Source: Amborella trichopoda (Eukaryota; Streptophyta; Magnoliopsida; Amborellales; Amborellaceae). From it: a stretch of 64,000 nucleotides of DNA. The stretch is taken from assembly GCF_000471905.2 (NCBI RefSeq), contig NW_006498233.1, forward strand, positions 2,346,909 through 2,410,908, given 5' to 3'. Shown one piece after another: positions 45,979 through 57,630 of this stretch. The notes beneath the pieces are model-generated. The model was given only the letters and a program-made list of their open reading frames with translations, searched no databases and was not told where the DNA came from. Position numbers and translations under genes: made by a program. Position 1 is the stretch's first letter; each line of letters starts with the position of its first letter.

Positions 45979-46358
45979 GGTTTATATAGAGCCGAGGCTC
46001 TAAACAATCAAATTTGAGCGTACCTCAAAAATTTCACTAGAAGAGGTTGTTTTGATGCCCAAAGATCTTCAAATCGATAATCTTGACATCAAGATGCATA
46101 AACGTAAGAAAAAAATAGATTTCAAGTTTTGGAAATAGTGTATTTTGTAACACATTTTTGGACCCTCAATTTTCAAGATTTCATGTTTTCATAGATATGT
46201 TGATCTACACTATTTTTGAAGCTCTAAACTTTATAAATAAATATGAAAATATATTTTAAGGGTATTAAAAAGATTTTCAGTATTGAAACCACATTTCTCA
46301 ACACTATTTGAAGGTAGGCCCTAGTTTGATTGTTTAGAGCCTAGGCTCTATACAAACC
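45979..46358. mobile_element. MITE, family A copy 2
   Basis: Terminal inverted repeats of 34 bp: GGTTTATATAGAGCCGAGGC... (45979-46012) and ...GCCTAGGCTCTATACAAACC (46325-46358), with two mismatches. Each arm contains a palindromic core (GAGCCTAGGCTC in the right arm). The body shares GACATCAAGATGCATA with the other copies. Confidence 0.8.
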
Positions 46359-47260
46359 CCACCCAATAAATATTGGGGGATATATACATATTTATAGGGG
46401 TGCACCAATAAAAATAATGAGAAAAAATTAAATAAAAATAACCAAAATACCCTGAAACTTTCAAGAGTATTTTTGTCAATTTTTTGAGATATCATTTTCT
46501 TTTTGTTGATGTGCCCTAGATTCCTCAATTTCTATGTAGAAATAAATTGTATAAAAAATAAAAATAAAGAACAAAATGAACCTGTGGCCCTCAAATCATC
46601 CATATTTAATTTGGGCAATTGGATAATGCTTGTGCACCCTTCAATTGTCCACATGATCTAGACGCTATACCAATCCTCCAATAACTAGGGCTGTTAACGG
46701 GCTGGGACAGCCAAAGCTGAAAATTTATCTTTGAGCCTCACCTAGACCACCTGAATTCATGATGACGAAGTCTGAGCCCAAACAAATAGGGTTCGTATGG
46801 CCCGGGCGGGTCTTTATAACTGTAGGGAAACTTTTTAATGTGTGATATTTAATTAATAAAAATTCAGGTTGTTCTAGGGCAACCACGCCCCAAAAATATT
46901 TTTGTGCCTACCAAGCCTGGCCGCAACAGCCTTAAGATGTGGCCCAAGCCCGGCCAAAAGCTGGGCCCGACTCCATTGGATGATCAAAAACTGAAGTTCG
47001 ACTGACCCCATTGGTTGATAAAATTAATAAAGAGAAGTCACGAAGGAGCTTGCAAAACTGCCTTACTAACAATCATTAGAAGTTTTGATAACCAAAATAA
47101 TTATCAAAATCGAGCAACCCATTGAATAAGGATGGGACTGACTCCAATCAATCCATTTATCACGTCGATGTTCAGCTAGAGTCATAAACAATTTGAATTG
47201 AAAAGTATTGAATAGAAGAAAAATATCTTATTATCTCCTATTTTTAACTTATCTGATCAG
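46359..47260. other. MITE-like remnants; no gene
   Basis: 46380-46650 matches part of 45.1-45.2 kb. At about 46685, CTAGGGCTGTTAACGGGCTGG followed by CCCGGGCGGG and GCCCAAGCCCGGCC segments resembles the start of common plant hAT-type non-autonomous elements; the far end was not located. Confidence 0.35.
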
Positions 47261-47354
47261 ACTTTAGAATTGAAAATATTACTTGCAAGCAAAAAAACTC
47301 CAAATTTTCTATCTTTCAACCCCCTAAACCCTTTGATCTCAACAACTTATAAAA

Positions 47355-47690
47355 TGACTCTCTCTCTCTCTCTCTTCTCACTATCTCTACTCTCTATCTC
47401 ACTCTCTACTCTATCTACTACTCTACTNNNNNNNNNNNNNNNNNNNNTAGTACTCTCTCTCTCTCTCTCTAAACTACTCTCTCTCTCTACATACGTCTCT
47501 ACTACTCAAAATTCCAACTCTCTCTAAAACTGCATCTCTCTCTCACATCATCGTCTCTCTCTTTCAAAACTTCATCTCTTGTAAACCTCAAACTCTATCT
47601 CTCTCTCTCACATCATCATCTCTCTCTCTTAAAACTCCATCTCTCTCTCTCTAATACTCCATCTATCTCTCACACATAAAAAGGTGTGCT
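47355..47690. repeat. CT microsatellite region
   Basis: (TC)n tracts interspersed with ACTA and CATCATC on both sides of the assembly gap. ORFs here are artefacts. Confidence 0.9.
47428..47447. other. Assembly gap (20 N)
   Basis: Twenty consecutive undetermined bases inside the CT microsatellite, so the true array length is unknown. Confidence 1.
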
Positions 47691-49057
47691 CGTGTTCGAG
47701 CTCAAGCTAAACTCCTTGATTGGTAAACTCATCGAGAAGTGAAGAGAGAGAGAGAAAGAGTTTTAAAGAGAGAGATGGAGTTTGGATAGGGTGTCATTTT
47801 AGTGTTTATTTAGGTAAAAAATATATGGTCAAGGGGTCCAAGGAGCTGTAAGATAGAAAAGATGGAGGCTTTTTGTTTACAAGCAATATTTTCTATTCTT
47901 GGGTCTTATGAGATGTGAAAGTTAAAACTAAAAAATAAAGAGATATTTTCCTTTAAATATATTTAGGAAGTGTCTATAAATAGACTATTTATCTTTTGTA
48001 AATGAAAGTCATAATCATTCTCACTCATTAATAATCAAATTAGATAGTTTGGTGCGAGTCACGAAGTCCAAGAATTCTTTTTTTGAAGCTTTTGGCCATT
48101 TAATGAAATTCTTACAACGATCATTTCGAAATTTAAGGAACAAGAATTATTCTGACTTCTATATACAAAAGATAAAAGGTCTATTTGTAGACAATACCTT
48201 ATATTTAAAACGATGTGGTTTTGTAGGGTCGTGGTTTTACGATATGAAAAACATGTGTGCGCTCCCAAAGATAAGACATATCTAACGACGTTTTCCACCC
48301 ATCCGATTTGAATGAATGTTTAGAATGTTCATCCCTTTCGTTTTATATTTTTTCAATGTATCCAAATTTACTATTCCTCTTGAACAATTTTAAGATGCCT
48401 CTTGACATGGTTCCTGTTCATGAGAGATGAGTCAAAAGGAAAAAATGACACGGATTCTATGAGTCTTAATACTCGTATGTAGAAATGAGTATACTCTTAA
48501 AAATTAATTTTTGAGATGGATTTTGAACGTAGCATTTAAGGAATATTAATATCTAACATGGATATATAAAAAATAGATAAATTACTAAATTTTCAAAATA
48601 AAAAATAATAATTTTATTATACTATGGTTTTAACTTGTTTGGAGACCACTCATTTGCACCCATATGATGGATGTTTTTTTGCCTTGGGGATGCAAATATA
48701 GGAATGCAAATTAAGGGTATTGGTACTGCCAATGACCATAACTAAGCTCTTACAATTTACATCAAGGTGCGCTACAAGATTCCACACATCACATTTTCTT
48801 CTCCCACCCATTTCCTCCACAACTTATTTGCAAAACACCTCTTCGAGTTCCGACCCTTTAAGAACTTTCCATTTTCATCTGCCAAAAACTTCATAAATCT
48901 CTATAAAACCTTAATAACCAAACTACACTTTTGTAATATTAGTTAACCTTATCACATCTCTCCTTTATTACTGTCCAACAGACATTTGCGCTTCTCCTCA
49001 CTTCTATAACGTTTTTTTCCTTTTAGGTTTGATGAACTATTTTTTAAAAAGAAAAAT
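47691..49057. other. Intergenic with a promoter-like segment; no supported gene
   Basis: A TATA-like GTCTATAAATAGACT at about 47970-47984 (itself nearly palindromic) precedes a leader-like stretch. The ORF at 48049-48285 has no recognised domain and a composition like its flanks. Could be a solo LTR remnant. Confidence 0.35.
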
Positions 49058-49388
49058 GTTTATATAAGGTTGACACGTTAAATTGTTGAATTAAGGTGTA
49101 CCTCAAAACTCTATAAAGAAAAGTTATTTCTAATTGATCATCTCGACATCAAGATATATGGATATAGAAAAGAAAAAACAAAAAAAGATTTGGAGTCCCC
49201 AAAAATTATACATCTTGCAACACATAATCTGGAGATCTGCTTGATTTGAACTATTTTAAGAGTTTAAATTTTATAACTAGAGATGAAAATGGATTATGAC
49301 ACTATCCTAAAAATTTTGAAACCAAACCTGCGTCGTACGAAGAGGTGCATCTTACTTTGATTGTTTTAAGTTGCATCCTTATGCAAAC
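49058..49388. mobile_element. MITE, family A copy 3
   Basis: GTTTATATAAGGTTGACACG at the left faces TTAAGTTGCATCCTTATGCA followed by AAC at the right. The body shares GATCATCTCGACATCAAGAT with copies 1 and 2. Confidence 0.7.
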
Positions 49389-49417
49389 CTCGCCCTTTTA
49401 AAAGTGGAAATGCATAC

Positions 49418-50040
49418 TGTTGGCTTTGGTGATAGCCAAATTACTATATCCATATTTTCTTCTAAAGATTAAAGGTATTATGGTAAAAAGATAAAGGACT
49501 TTCCTGAGACGCAAGAAAGTCATATCTATATAAAAGAGTCCAAAAAAAACATAATACCCATCATTTTGAAGGTCATCCCTTTGGGGGTTATGGGAAGAGA
49601 TATCCAAAATAGAGATAGGTCTCAAAGACAGAGAGACATGGCCTCCGATAGGAAGGCAGTACTACTATGGATTTTGGGTTGGTAAGGATTCCACTTTTAG
49701 ACAGATAAAATCTATCGGTTGCTCTCGAAGTTATTTTTCTGGTAGTGGTATTGCGGTGGGAAAGATATTGATCAATGGTTATGCTTTATTGGGAGAGTGG
49801 GTTTAAAAGAAAAGATCGTTGAAAAGTTTTTACGAATATCTAGTGAGAGGTATATCTCTTGTAACCTAAAATTGAAATTTTCATAGTGATAGTGGATTTT
49901 CACTTGCCGTGGCAATAGATGTAGCCCTACGGAGTGAATTACATAAATTATGTATTGTGGTGGTGTGTTTTTTGTGTTTACTTTATTTATTGCACTTGAT
50001 TTATAATTGTATTCATCTACTTTGTATTGAGCCAATCATG
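49418..50040 (+). repeat. Solo-LTR-like segment, copia type
   Basis: Starts TGTTGGCTTTGG and has a TATA box (CTATATAAAAGAG, about 49526-49538). Ends with the motif series TTTTCACTTGCCGTGG, ATGTAGCCCTACGGAGTGAA and TTACATAAATTATGTATTGTG, which resembles the conserved U5 end of many plant copia LTRs. The 3' boundary is uncertain. No PBS or coding region follows. Confidence 0.55.
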
Positions 50041-50190
50041 TACATGATCTTGGGTAGGATCCACGTATTTGGGATTCCGGGTTCCACAAGTAAGGGATTC
50101 CCGAGAACCCTACATATACAATGAGATCATTTATTTTTCAGACAAGGAGGTTCAACCATTTTTTACTATTAGACATGAAAGCGGGTAAGG

Positions 50191-50344
50191 GAGAATGTGT
50201 CATTTATTGGGCACAATGTCTTTTTGATATATTCCAATTTATCAAATTTCATATTCAATAGCTAAGTGAGAATGTGTCATTTATTGGGCACAATGTCTTT
50301 TTGATATATTTCAATTTATCAAATTTCATATCCAATAGTTAAAA
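50191..50344. repeat. 77-bp tandem duplication
   Basis: Two nearly identical copies (50191-50267, 50268-50344) starting GAGAATGTGTCATTTATTGG; only a few bases differ. Confidence 0.95.
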
Positions 50345-51590
50345 ATAACCGTGATGTCTTTATAACAAAAATAAATAGTATCGTAGTATATAACTCCTTT
50401 AAAAATTCCATTTTTCAATAAAATTACTTCTTAAAAATATATGTTATATTTCCTATTACTGTCCGTGCATTGCAGGAGCTGGCAGCTGGTGTTTGTTGAT
50501 GTGTGACATTATTGAATAAGAAAATGCTACGAGACATACAACACTCAACTGATACAAAATTTTAAGAGAGCCCAACGATGCATGCCTAGGTGGAAAGTCA
50601 CACATGGGGCGTGGGAAAACCTGACATAAAGTCATATGTTATACAGTAAACCCTCATCAGCCTACCCTCTAACTCTACTTTCTTCATGAGTGGGGATAAG
50701 AAATCCCATGGCCTGCATAGAAGATATACTTAATTTAGTGAAGGGGAATGGTTTGATACGGCTGTAGCCTCATCAAAATAATTAAATCCTCACTTTATAA
50801 ATCATCGAAAGTTGCAAGTCAAGCATTGGAAAAGCTTTACTTGGATCATTATGATTGTGAAAAAAAAATCAGGATTCAAGCTTTAAAAGTAGTATAATGT
50901 AATAAATTATCATGACTGTCTATTTTACTTTAAAAATAAGTGTTTATAGATATGTAGGATCGGTACCATTTTTTTGTTTCAAATTTTATTGTAGGCATTG
51001 AAAATTAATTTTGTAGCATAATAGAGATTTTTTATGCCAAAAGTACTTTCCAGACAAGAATTTTTAATAAAGCTCTAATTCGTTTTCATAAAACCTAGGC
51101 CTTAGAAGTACCTCATCCTTTAGCGTGAGAGAGTCATCCTTTAGTGTGAGAGAGAACTAGCATTAAATTTTGGCCAAACCAGCCTCAACTAAGTCAACAT
51201 TTTAGAAAAATGTATAACTGGAGCCATCACTTTCTCCAGTAATTTCATTCACTCACTATGGTTTTGGGGACAAAGGACTAGTGAGAGAGAGATAAAATTC
51301 AGATAAGTAGGTCTAGTGATTTCAATGTGTGGGGGGGTTTTATCTGTGGTAGAAGCTTCTATTTGAATTTGATGCAAAATTTTGGTGGCTCATACTTTGA
51401 CTTGTTTCATCTCTTCAATTGCTTGTATTTCAATGTAAATAAAGAAACCAAAATAGAGAAAGGAAAAAGAAGATTTTTTTCTCTCTGACCCATCCACCCA
51501 TCTATCTAAAAGAGCCAGGACTCGCCTGAATTAGAAACCACTAAGGCTTCTCTCTCAAGTCTTGAGTTGCAGGCAAAAGGTTATAGAGAG
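50345..51590 (+). promoter_or_regulatory. Upstream region and 5' UTR of the MYB gene
   Basis: AT-rich non-coding DNA upstream of the MYB start. A pyrimidine-rich stretch lies at 51470-51500 and the leader contains GA/CT tracts. A 21-bp direct duplication (TCATCCTTTAG core) lies near 51114-51155. No convincing TATA box can be singled out. An in-frame ATG at 51567 would add eight residues before the conserved start. Confidence 0.4.
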
Positions 51591-53188
51591 ATGGGGAGGG
51601 CACCTTGCTGTGATAAGGCAAATGTGAAGAAAGGGCCATGGTCACCTGACGAAGACCTCAAGCTGAAGGAATACATAGAAAAAAATGGCACTGGAGGAAA
51701 CTGGATCTCCCTACCTCAAAAAGCAGGTAAACCATCAAAGCACAAAGCTAACAACCCAATTTCTCCTGTCTCTCCCATAATTCAATTTTCATCTTTTGAT
51801 TTTTGAACCCACAACACACCTGTTGTTCTCTCTCATTTCTTCATATTCCCTTTCATCTTCTGATCTCTGAGCCTACAAGTAACCAAGAAGCCGAAGACCT
51901 GCCTACTAGTCTCTAGAATTTTGTCATAATCTCTCTGAACTTCTGATATCTGAAGTGCAGAAAAAGAATTAGTGGCGAAAACCCTCTCTCTCTCTCTCTC
52001 TTTCATTATTTGATCTTCGATTGAATTATTATTGAGTTAATGGATTCTTAAATTCTGGTTCTCTCTCTAGGTCTGAAGCGCTGTGGTAAGAGTTGCAGAC
52101 TCAGATGGCTCAACTACCTGAGACCCAACATAAAGCATGGAGAATTCTCTGATGAGGAGGACAGGATCATCTGTAACCTCTTTGCCAGCATTGGAAGCAG
52201 GTGAAACCTCTCTCTCACTCATTCATTTCTCTGCTTAGATTCATCAGGGAGCATACAGACAGGCTGCATGTATGCCAAATTTAGAAAACTCAGAACCCCA
52301 GAAAGGGAAAAATCTGAGGAGTCTCTCCGTAGAAAAGGCAGGGTGGCAATTTAGGTTTTTGGCCCTAGTGGTTATGGAACTTGTTCCACAATGTGCAGGT
52401 GGTCAGTCATTGCTGCACAATTGCCAGGAAGGACAGATAATGACATTAAAAACTACTGGAATACCAAGCTCAAGAAGAAGCTCTTTGGCAGGCCCCCCAC
52501 AAAAAACCACCACCCTTTCCCATCCCCTCTCTCATCAAACCCTAACTCCAAACCACCATTTTTGTCTCCCCCTCACCAAAGACCTCAACCCATTTCTTAT
52601 ATTCTCAACTCCTCATGGATTTCTTCTTCCTCTTCACCTTCTTCTTCACTGGTACCTGATAGTGTTGCAGTCTCAGAATCAGGAGCTTTGAGAGCAACAG
52701 AAAGTTACAAGTCTCCATGGCTTGGAGCCTTTGAAGGCTTAACAACCAGTGGTTGTGATCAACAAGTGTTTTTTCTTAGGCCTGGTTTTGGGGGCATGAA
52801 TGCTTCAGAGAAAGGTGGGTACTCCTACCCTAATGGTGGATTCCTTTCCAAAAAAGGAGACTGGTATGAAGATGAGCAGGCAGTCAGCTTTTCAGATTGT
52901 AGCCACCAAATGGAAAAAGCCCATTTCAGCAACAACAATCATGCTATCATTAACACCAAAACCATGAGTGATAACAGTCAGCAGAGAGAATATGACATGG
53001 CTTTAGGAGATGTTCCTCTGACTGGGGTGGATAACCCATTGTTTTTGCAGCAACAAAGTGCCATGGATTACTCAGAATATGAGGGTTTCACAGTGTGGGA
53101 TGGCCATTATTATCATGGCATTAGTAGCAGCAATGTAAATCTCTCTCTTACAAACAACCCCATCATGAATTATAAATCAGATCAATAA
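51591..53188 (+). CDS. R2R3-MYB transcription factor, subgroup 14 (RAX/Blind/MYB36-like), three exons
   Basis: Seen: exons 51591-51726, 52071-52200 and 52399-53188, with GT-AG introns of 344 and 198 bp, give a 351-residue protein. The splice phases (one base, then two bases into a codon) rejoin Gly46 and Arg89. The start is set at the family-typical [10 protein letters not shown]2 has Trp17, Trp38 and Trp58; R3 has Phe71, Trp90 and Trp109, spaced as in plant R2R3 MYBs. The DNA-recognition segment [20 protein letters not shown] is intact. The C-terminal half is low in complexity (Pro/Ser-rich around residues 120-170, Asn/Gln-rich later) and probably holds the activation region. The R3 bHLH-binding signature is not evident. 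Known: subgroup 14 members act in the nucleus in axillary meristem initiation (RAX/Blind) or endodermal Casparian strip differentiation (MYB36). The GTGGNW loop and GEFSDEED segment favour the RAX side, but the exact orthologue is an inference. No frameshift or stop is seen. Confidence 0.95.
51727..52070 (+). other. Intron 1 of the MYB gene
   Basis: Starts GTAAAC after a GCAG exon end and finishes in a pyrimidine-rich stretch ending CTAG. It lies within the R2 repeat after the first base of a Gly codon, the usual first intron position in plant R2R3-MYB genes. It contains a short CT microsatellite near 51983-52002. Confidence 0.9.
52201..52398 (+). other. Intron 2 of the MYB gene
   Basis: Starts GTGAAA and ends TGCAG. 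It splits the Arg codon just before the second R3 tryptophan, the usual second intron position for the family. No other feature is visible inside. Confidence 0.9.
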
Positions 53189-53948
53189 AGACTCATGTAC
53201 TGATTTTGCAGAATTCTAATGTGAAGTATACAAGCTATTCTGATGAGTTAATGTGACTAAACATGTTTATGAATTTGAAAATTGAGAAGACATACACTAA
53301 TCTTGTAATTAAAATTAGTTGGTTCTCTATCATTGGGTTTTGCAAGACTTGGAAACCGAAGGGATCCTGAGTTTGTGACTCCGTCTGGGAAACAAGAGCA
53401 TGGAAGTTAGTGTGAGATGCAAATGTTGGATGCATAAGAGAGAGAGAGAGAGTTAGAGACAGAGAGAGAGAGAGAGGTTAAAGAGAAAGGGTCCAAAGGG
53501 GGAGAGAGGGAGAGAGTCTATATGGTGAGTAAAGCAAATGACATAAAGGAATGTCCATATGCTGCACAGAGAGAGAGATAAAAGTCTAGAGAGAGAGAGA
53601 GAGAGAAAGTCTAGAGAGAGAGAGTGTGTTGTAGGATAATGAAGGGTGTAGAGAGAAGGAGGGTGTCCAAAGGGAGGGAGAATCGTAGTTGGGAAAAGAG
53701 TCCGAAGGCTTCAAAGAAAAGAGTTTCATGATTGGGGGAACCGGATTGTGAACATTGGTTGAATTTGCTTAATTTAATCAAGGGTGGGACAGTAACCCGT
53801 TGATGACTGAAGTACTGTTTGCATTATAAAGCAATTAAAATAAGATTAGTGCCGACATCAGACAGCTATGCCTTTGAAATATTGATCCCCAAAAGTTCTC
53901 AACCAGTAAAGGCCCAAAGGTGACGAAACCTTAATAAAAAAGCGAGCA
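53189..53948. other. MYB 3' flank with GA microsatellites; no gene
   Basis: An AATAAA hexamer overlaps the MYB stop codon, so the functional polyadenylation signal probably lies further on. From about 53440 to 53630 the DNA is dominated by (GA)n tracts. No supported coding region. Confidence 0.5.
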
Positions 53949-54580
53949 GGTATACTGTGCTCCCTCGGAAGTACAGTTCACTTCTACTCCCTCGATTAGA
54001 AGACCGACTTGGGAACATTTTTTTCAATCTGTTTAGAAAATAATAATTACTATATGAATATTCTCCCACAATTTTTTTTTTTTTGAGTTTTACAATAGTT
54101 AGTTTTTGCCATCTAGAAATTGGATGGTCTCTATTCAATCTCGAGACTTTTTTTTTTTTTTTCCGAGTATATAGAGGGTGTGATTAGGAATTTTTTTTAT
54201 TGAGAATTATATTGTGCTCCCTCAAGAGAATAGGTCTCTTCTACTCCCTCAGTTAGAAGACTTGCTTGTGATGATTTTTTAAATCTGTTTGGAAAATACT
54301 CATTAATTACTAGATGATTATTCTAGAAAAAAACAAACGAAATTTGAGTTTTGTAACAGTTAGATCTTACCATATAAAACTTAGATGGTCTATATTCAAC
54401 CTCGAGACTTTTTCTTCCAAGTGCATAGAGCATGCGATTAGGAATTTCTTTATATTGAGGATAATCCATGGGTTGAAGTGGTTGCATCTCCAAAATTGCG
54501 GTTTCTAAAACTATTTCTAATTAGAGTTATATATGAGGGAATAAATGGAAATTCTGGTCTCACGGGAGTAGAATGTCTTT
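53949..54580. repeat. Tandem duplication of about 260 bp, MITE-like ends
   Basis: Copy 1 (about 53949-54195) and copy 2 (about 54210-54455) share GTGCTCCCTC, TTCTACTCCCTC, AATCTGTTTGGAAAATA, GATGGTCTATATTCAA and CGAGACTTTTT. CTACTCCC near 53980/54240 and GGGAGTAG near 54564 could be terminal inverted repeats. Confidence 0.75.
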
Positions 54581-55300
54581 TGGCATAAACAATTGCATCC
54601 CTTTTGGGGCATACCATACAAATTGTGGAGTTGAGCTAAATAAATAAATCATTTTCTAACATCCGACAAACATTGACTCACCTTTGGCGACACTAATTTT
54701 TCTTTCAAAGTTAAAGGAAGTCGGGTTTTTTTTTCTTCCACTTTCATTTATACGTGTGTTTTAGCTTCTTTAGCCTCCTTGAGACCCGTAGAAGACACAT
54801 TATGACAGAGAAAATCAACACCCTATGCCTTGTGATTCCTCTAGGGCAAGACATACAACTATATGTATCACTAAATCTTTGGAAGGCGAAAATTATGTGA
54901 TTCTTTTTTGTGGAATAAGGGTAAGAAAGAAAATCAAAAGGATGTGAGGGTTCTGTTCCAAAAATTTTAGGAAATAGAATAATGAGAGATTGAGTGCGGC
55001 CATTCAGTCACCACTGCGAGGAAGGTCTTCACCTTAGGAGACTGCCTCTGCACCCAAGTCTCCACCACGAGCAAAGGCTTCTTCCTCATTGCCCCCCCTG
55101 AACCCACCGTCTCTCTCCGTACTCTCCTTTGGATTACTTCACAATGCTCAAAGAGAGTTTCTCTCAAAACTCCCTCACAGCGCTCAAAGAGCCTTTCTCT
55201 CTTGTTCCTTCTCCTTCCTTCCGTCTCCTTATCTCTCTTGCTTCTTCTCTTTCTGTTTGACCATTCTTCTCTCTCTCTCTCTCTTCTGACCTTTTTTCTC
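54581..55300. other. Intergenic / possible LINE leader; no supported gene
   Basis: 54.6-54.95 kb shows nothing recognisable. From about 55090 CT-rich sequence with CTCAAAGAG repeats leads into the LINE ORF1 region. The exact 5' end of the LINE is not determined. Confidence 0.4.
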
Positions 55301-55338
55301 TCTCTTTTGGCTTCCTCTTTTGTTATTTATGGGAAAGT

Positions 55339-57630
55339 TTGGTTGGCATTCCCTTTCTGCTCGTACTAGATCTTCCTCTTCTCCTTCCTCCTCCTTTGGC
55401 CCTGATGGGGTGCGTCATTCCTACGCATCATAAGGTTAGTGGCTCTGGCTCTTCTAGGGCATCTAAGACACCCCCTGTTGGCCATTCTATTCTCAAAAGT
55501 GCTTGTGGCTCTGCTGGATCCAGCTTTTCTTCAACTTATGGTGACTGGAAAGAGGATTGCTTTGGATCGGGCCCTGCACCTTCACAACCGGTCGAGGAAA
55601 ATCTAGGAGGAGTATTGGTGGTTGAAGTCAAATATGGTGCCATCGAAAAATGGGAGTCTCCATTCCAAAGAGCCCTTGTGTGCTCCTTTAGCCCCTCTGT
55701 TGACAATCTAAGTAAGCTACAAGATTTGGCTCAACGCGCATGGCATTGTTCCCTGACCAGTAGGGACATCTGAAACCACAAAGCTTTGATAATCTTTGAC
55801 ATGCTTGAGGACATGGCTAGAGTCCTTAAGCAATACTTCTGGAGTTTCAAGGGTGGTTCTTATGACGGTGGAGTGCTGGTCTGTTCAAACCAACCATTCT
55901 CTAATCCGACCACCTACTGTTTGGCTGAAGGATTTGGGAATTCCTATCCATGCCTGGACCAAGGAAGTTTTTGGTCTTGTAGCTCAGACTTGTGCCAAGT
56001 TGTTGGAAATCATCTGGTTCAACTCAGCAGGTCCTAGTCTGGGGACCCCATGCTTGAAAATTCAGCCTATCCTGGCCTTATCTATTCGGATAAGTTTTTT
56101 CTTAAGGTGGATTACGATTTTTCAGCATTTCTATCCAGGATGAACAAGGATAGAACTTTGTTCCTGACCCTAGATCATCTTCTGCTTCTGTATCGTCCAC
56201 TTCATCCAGAGACGACCAGAACTCTGGTTTGCCCAGGGTTTTCGGGCCCCAGAAAGAGGATGTGAGAGATGGTGACCAGCATTGGACCTTGGTTACCAAA
56301 GAAATAAGGGTCTCTCTTAAAAGCGATTCTCGTCCTCTGAAGACATACCAGAAATAATAGAGGAAAAAAATTGGCTACTTCAGGCTCTGTAAGGCCCGTT
56401 GGTGCGAAGGACCATGCACATTAAATTCGCAATTCAAATTCAAATTTATCCAAGAAGATAAAAGTTCATGGTCTGCCTAGGCCTATGCATGAGAAACCAC
56501 TGGCCCCAGCTCTTCTTTTTTTTATGGTGAATCATCAAAAAGGAAAAGCTTTTAACTTTCAAAAATCCAACTGTCGCTAGTTGTATCTCACGCGTCCTCC
56601 GCCACAGTGCCATTAAGAACCTACTCTGAAAAGGTGCCGCCCTTTGGAGACGAACCAATCATTGTGGTTCACCTTCTAATGGCTCCCTGTGTGCCTTATG
56701 AAATCTAATGGTCAAGTGATGCGTTTGTAGGGCTGCTGTCTCTTTTCCTTCCTGGAGAAGTACGGAGCATATCATTTGAGGAGACGCCTTGGAAGATTGA
56801 CCTGGACCCAAATCCCATTGGACGACGAGAGTCCGTTATTGACTGTCGGAGATCGCCATCTATTGAAGATTTGAGGGCAGTGGGATCTCTAGTTGAAAAT
56901 GTGTCAGGCCTCAAAAAGGTACCATCTTTTACCTTCCAACACGATTTAAGGAAGGACATGCAGATCGTGCCTTTTCTCCCCCCAACATCGTCTCTATCGT
57001 CCCCTAATCCTAGGCCCTTTTCGATATTGTGGAATTTTCGGTCTCGTTTGTTTGTGATTATCTTTATCTTTCCTTTTCATCTGCTTTCCTGATGGCCCCC
57101 CTAGTTACTATCATGGATATCGTTAAAGAGAGAGATATCATCCTCTTTGAGCCAGCCAATGCACCAGATAATGCCCAGGTTCTGACCCTGTTGAATTAGG
57201 AATACGGTAGGGCTTAGGGTAGGTTGACATTTAAGGAACCCTTCCTGAGGGTCACCCAGAAGCATAGGGAGAAGGCCTTTCTTCTGGCTACAATCTCTGA
57301 TGCTCCGAGGGTCCCTCGTCTTCTAGTGATGGAACCCTCAGATTCCTCTAAAGAGGATCTGCCAGCAGACGCCCAAAATTGGTCCATTAAGGACCACACA
57401 AGAGGTATCACTAGAGATAGTGCGACCAACCTTCTAGAGGGGATGAAGGTCATGCTCAGGATCGTGGAGGTGGCCATAGCTCCAGAGGACATCCTTGCAC
57501 CTCGCCCGAGAATGAGGAGGAGCCAGCTGCAGAAGGAGGCTGTGGAACTGGCTAGTGGCCTGAAGTTTAACCCCTTTTCTTTTGGTGCCATTGGTGCCAC
57601 AAGGAGGGGGAACGGTTTTCATCCTCATTG
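55339..57630 (+). pseudogene. LINE ORF1 (DUF4283-like, RNA-binding)
   Basis: 55339-55773 holds a Ser/Pro-rich N-terminus, then FQRALVCSFSPSVDNLSKLQ. After a stop, MLEDMARVLKQYFWSFKGG follows, then in a shifted frame VWLKDLGIPIHAWTKEVFGL and VAQTCAKLLE (55796-56143). These match the order of the plant L1 ORF1 DUF4283 fold. The rest to 57630 is poorly conserved; 57224-57631 is a 135-codon open segment with a charged composition. ORF1 products bind element RNA. Confidence 0.7.

Noticed and set aside
48049..48298. Overlapping ORFs on both strands of 75-79 codons
   Set aside because: No domain, AT-rich composition like the flanks, and both strands equally open.
53186..53191. AATAAA overlapping the MYB stop codon as the polyadenylation signal
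   Set aside because: Too close to the stop codon for normal 3' UTR formation; probably coincidental.
55089..55289. Separate small gene upstream of the LINE
   Set aside because: CT-rich, low-complexity and continuous with the LINE leader; no domain.
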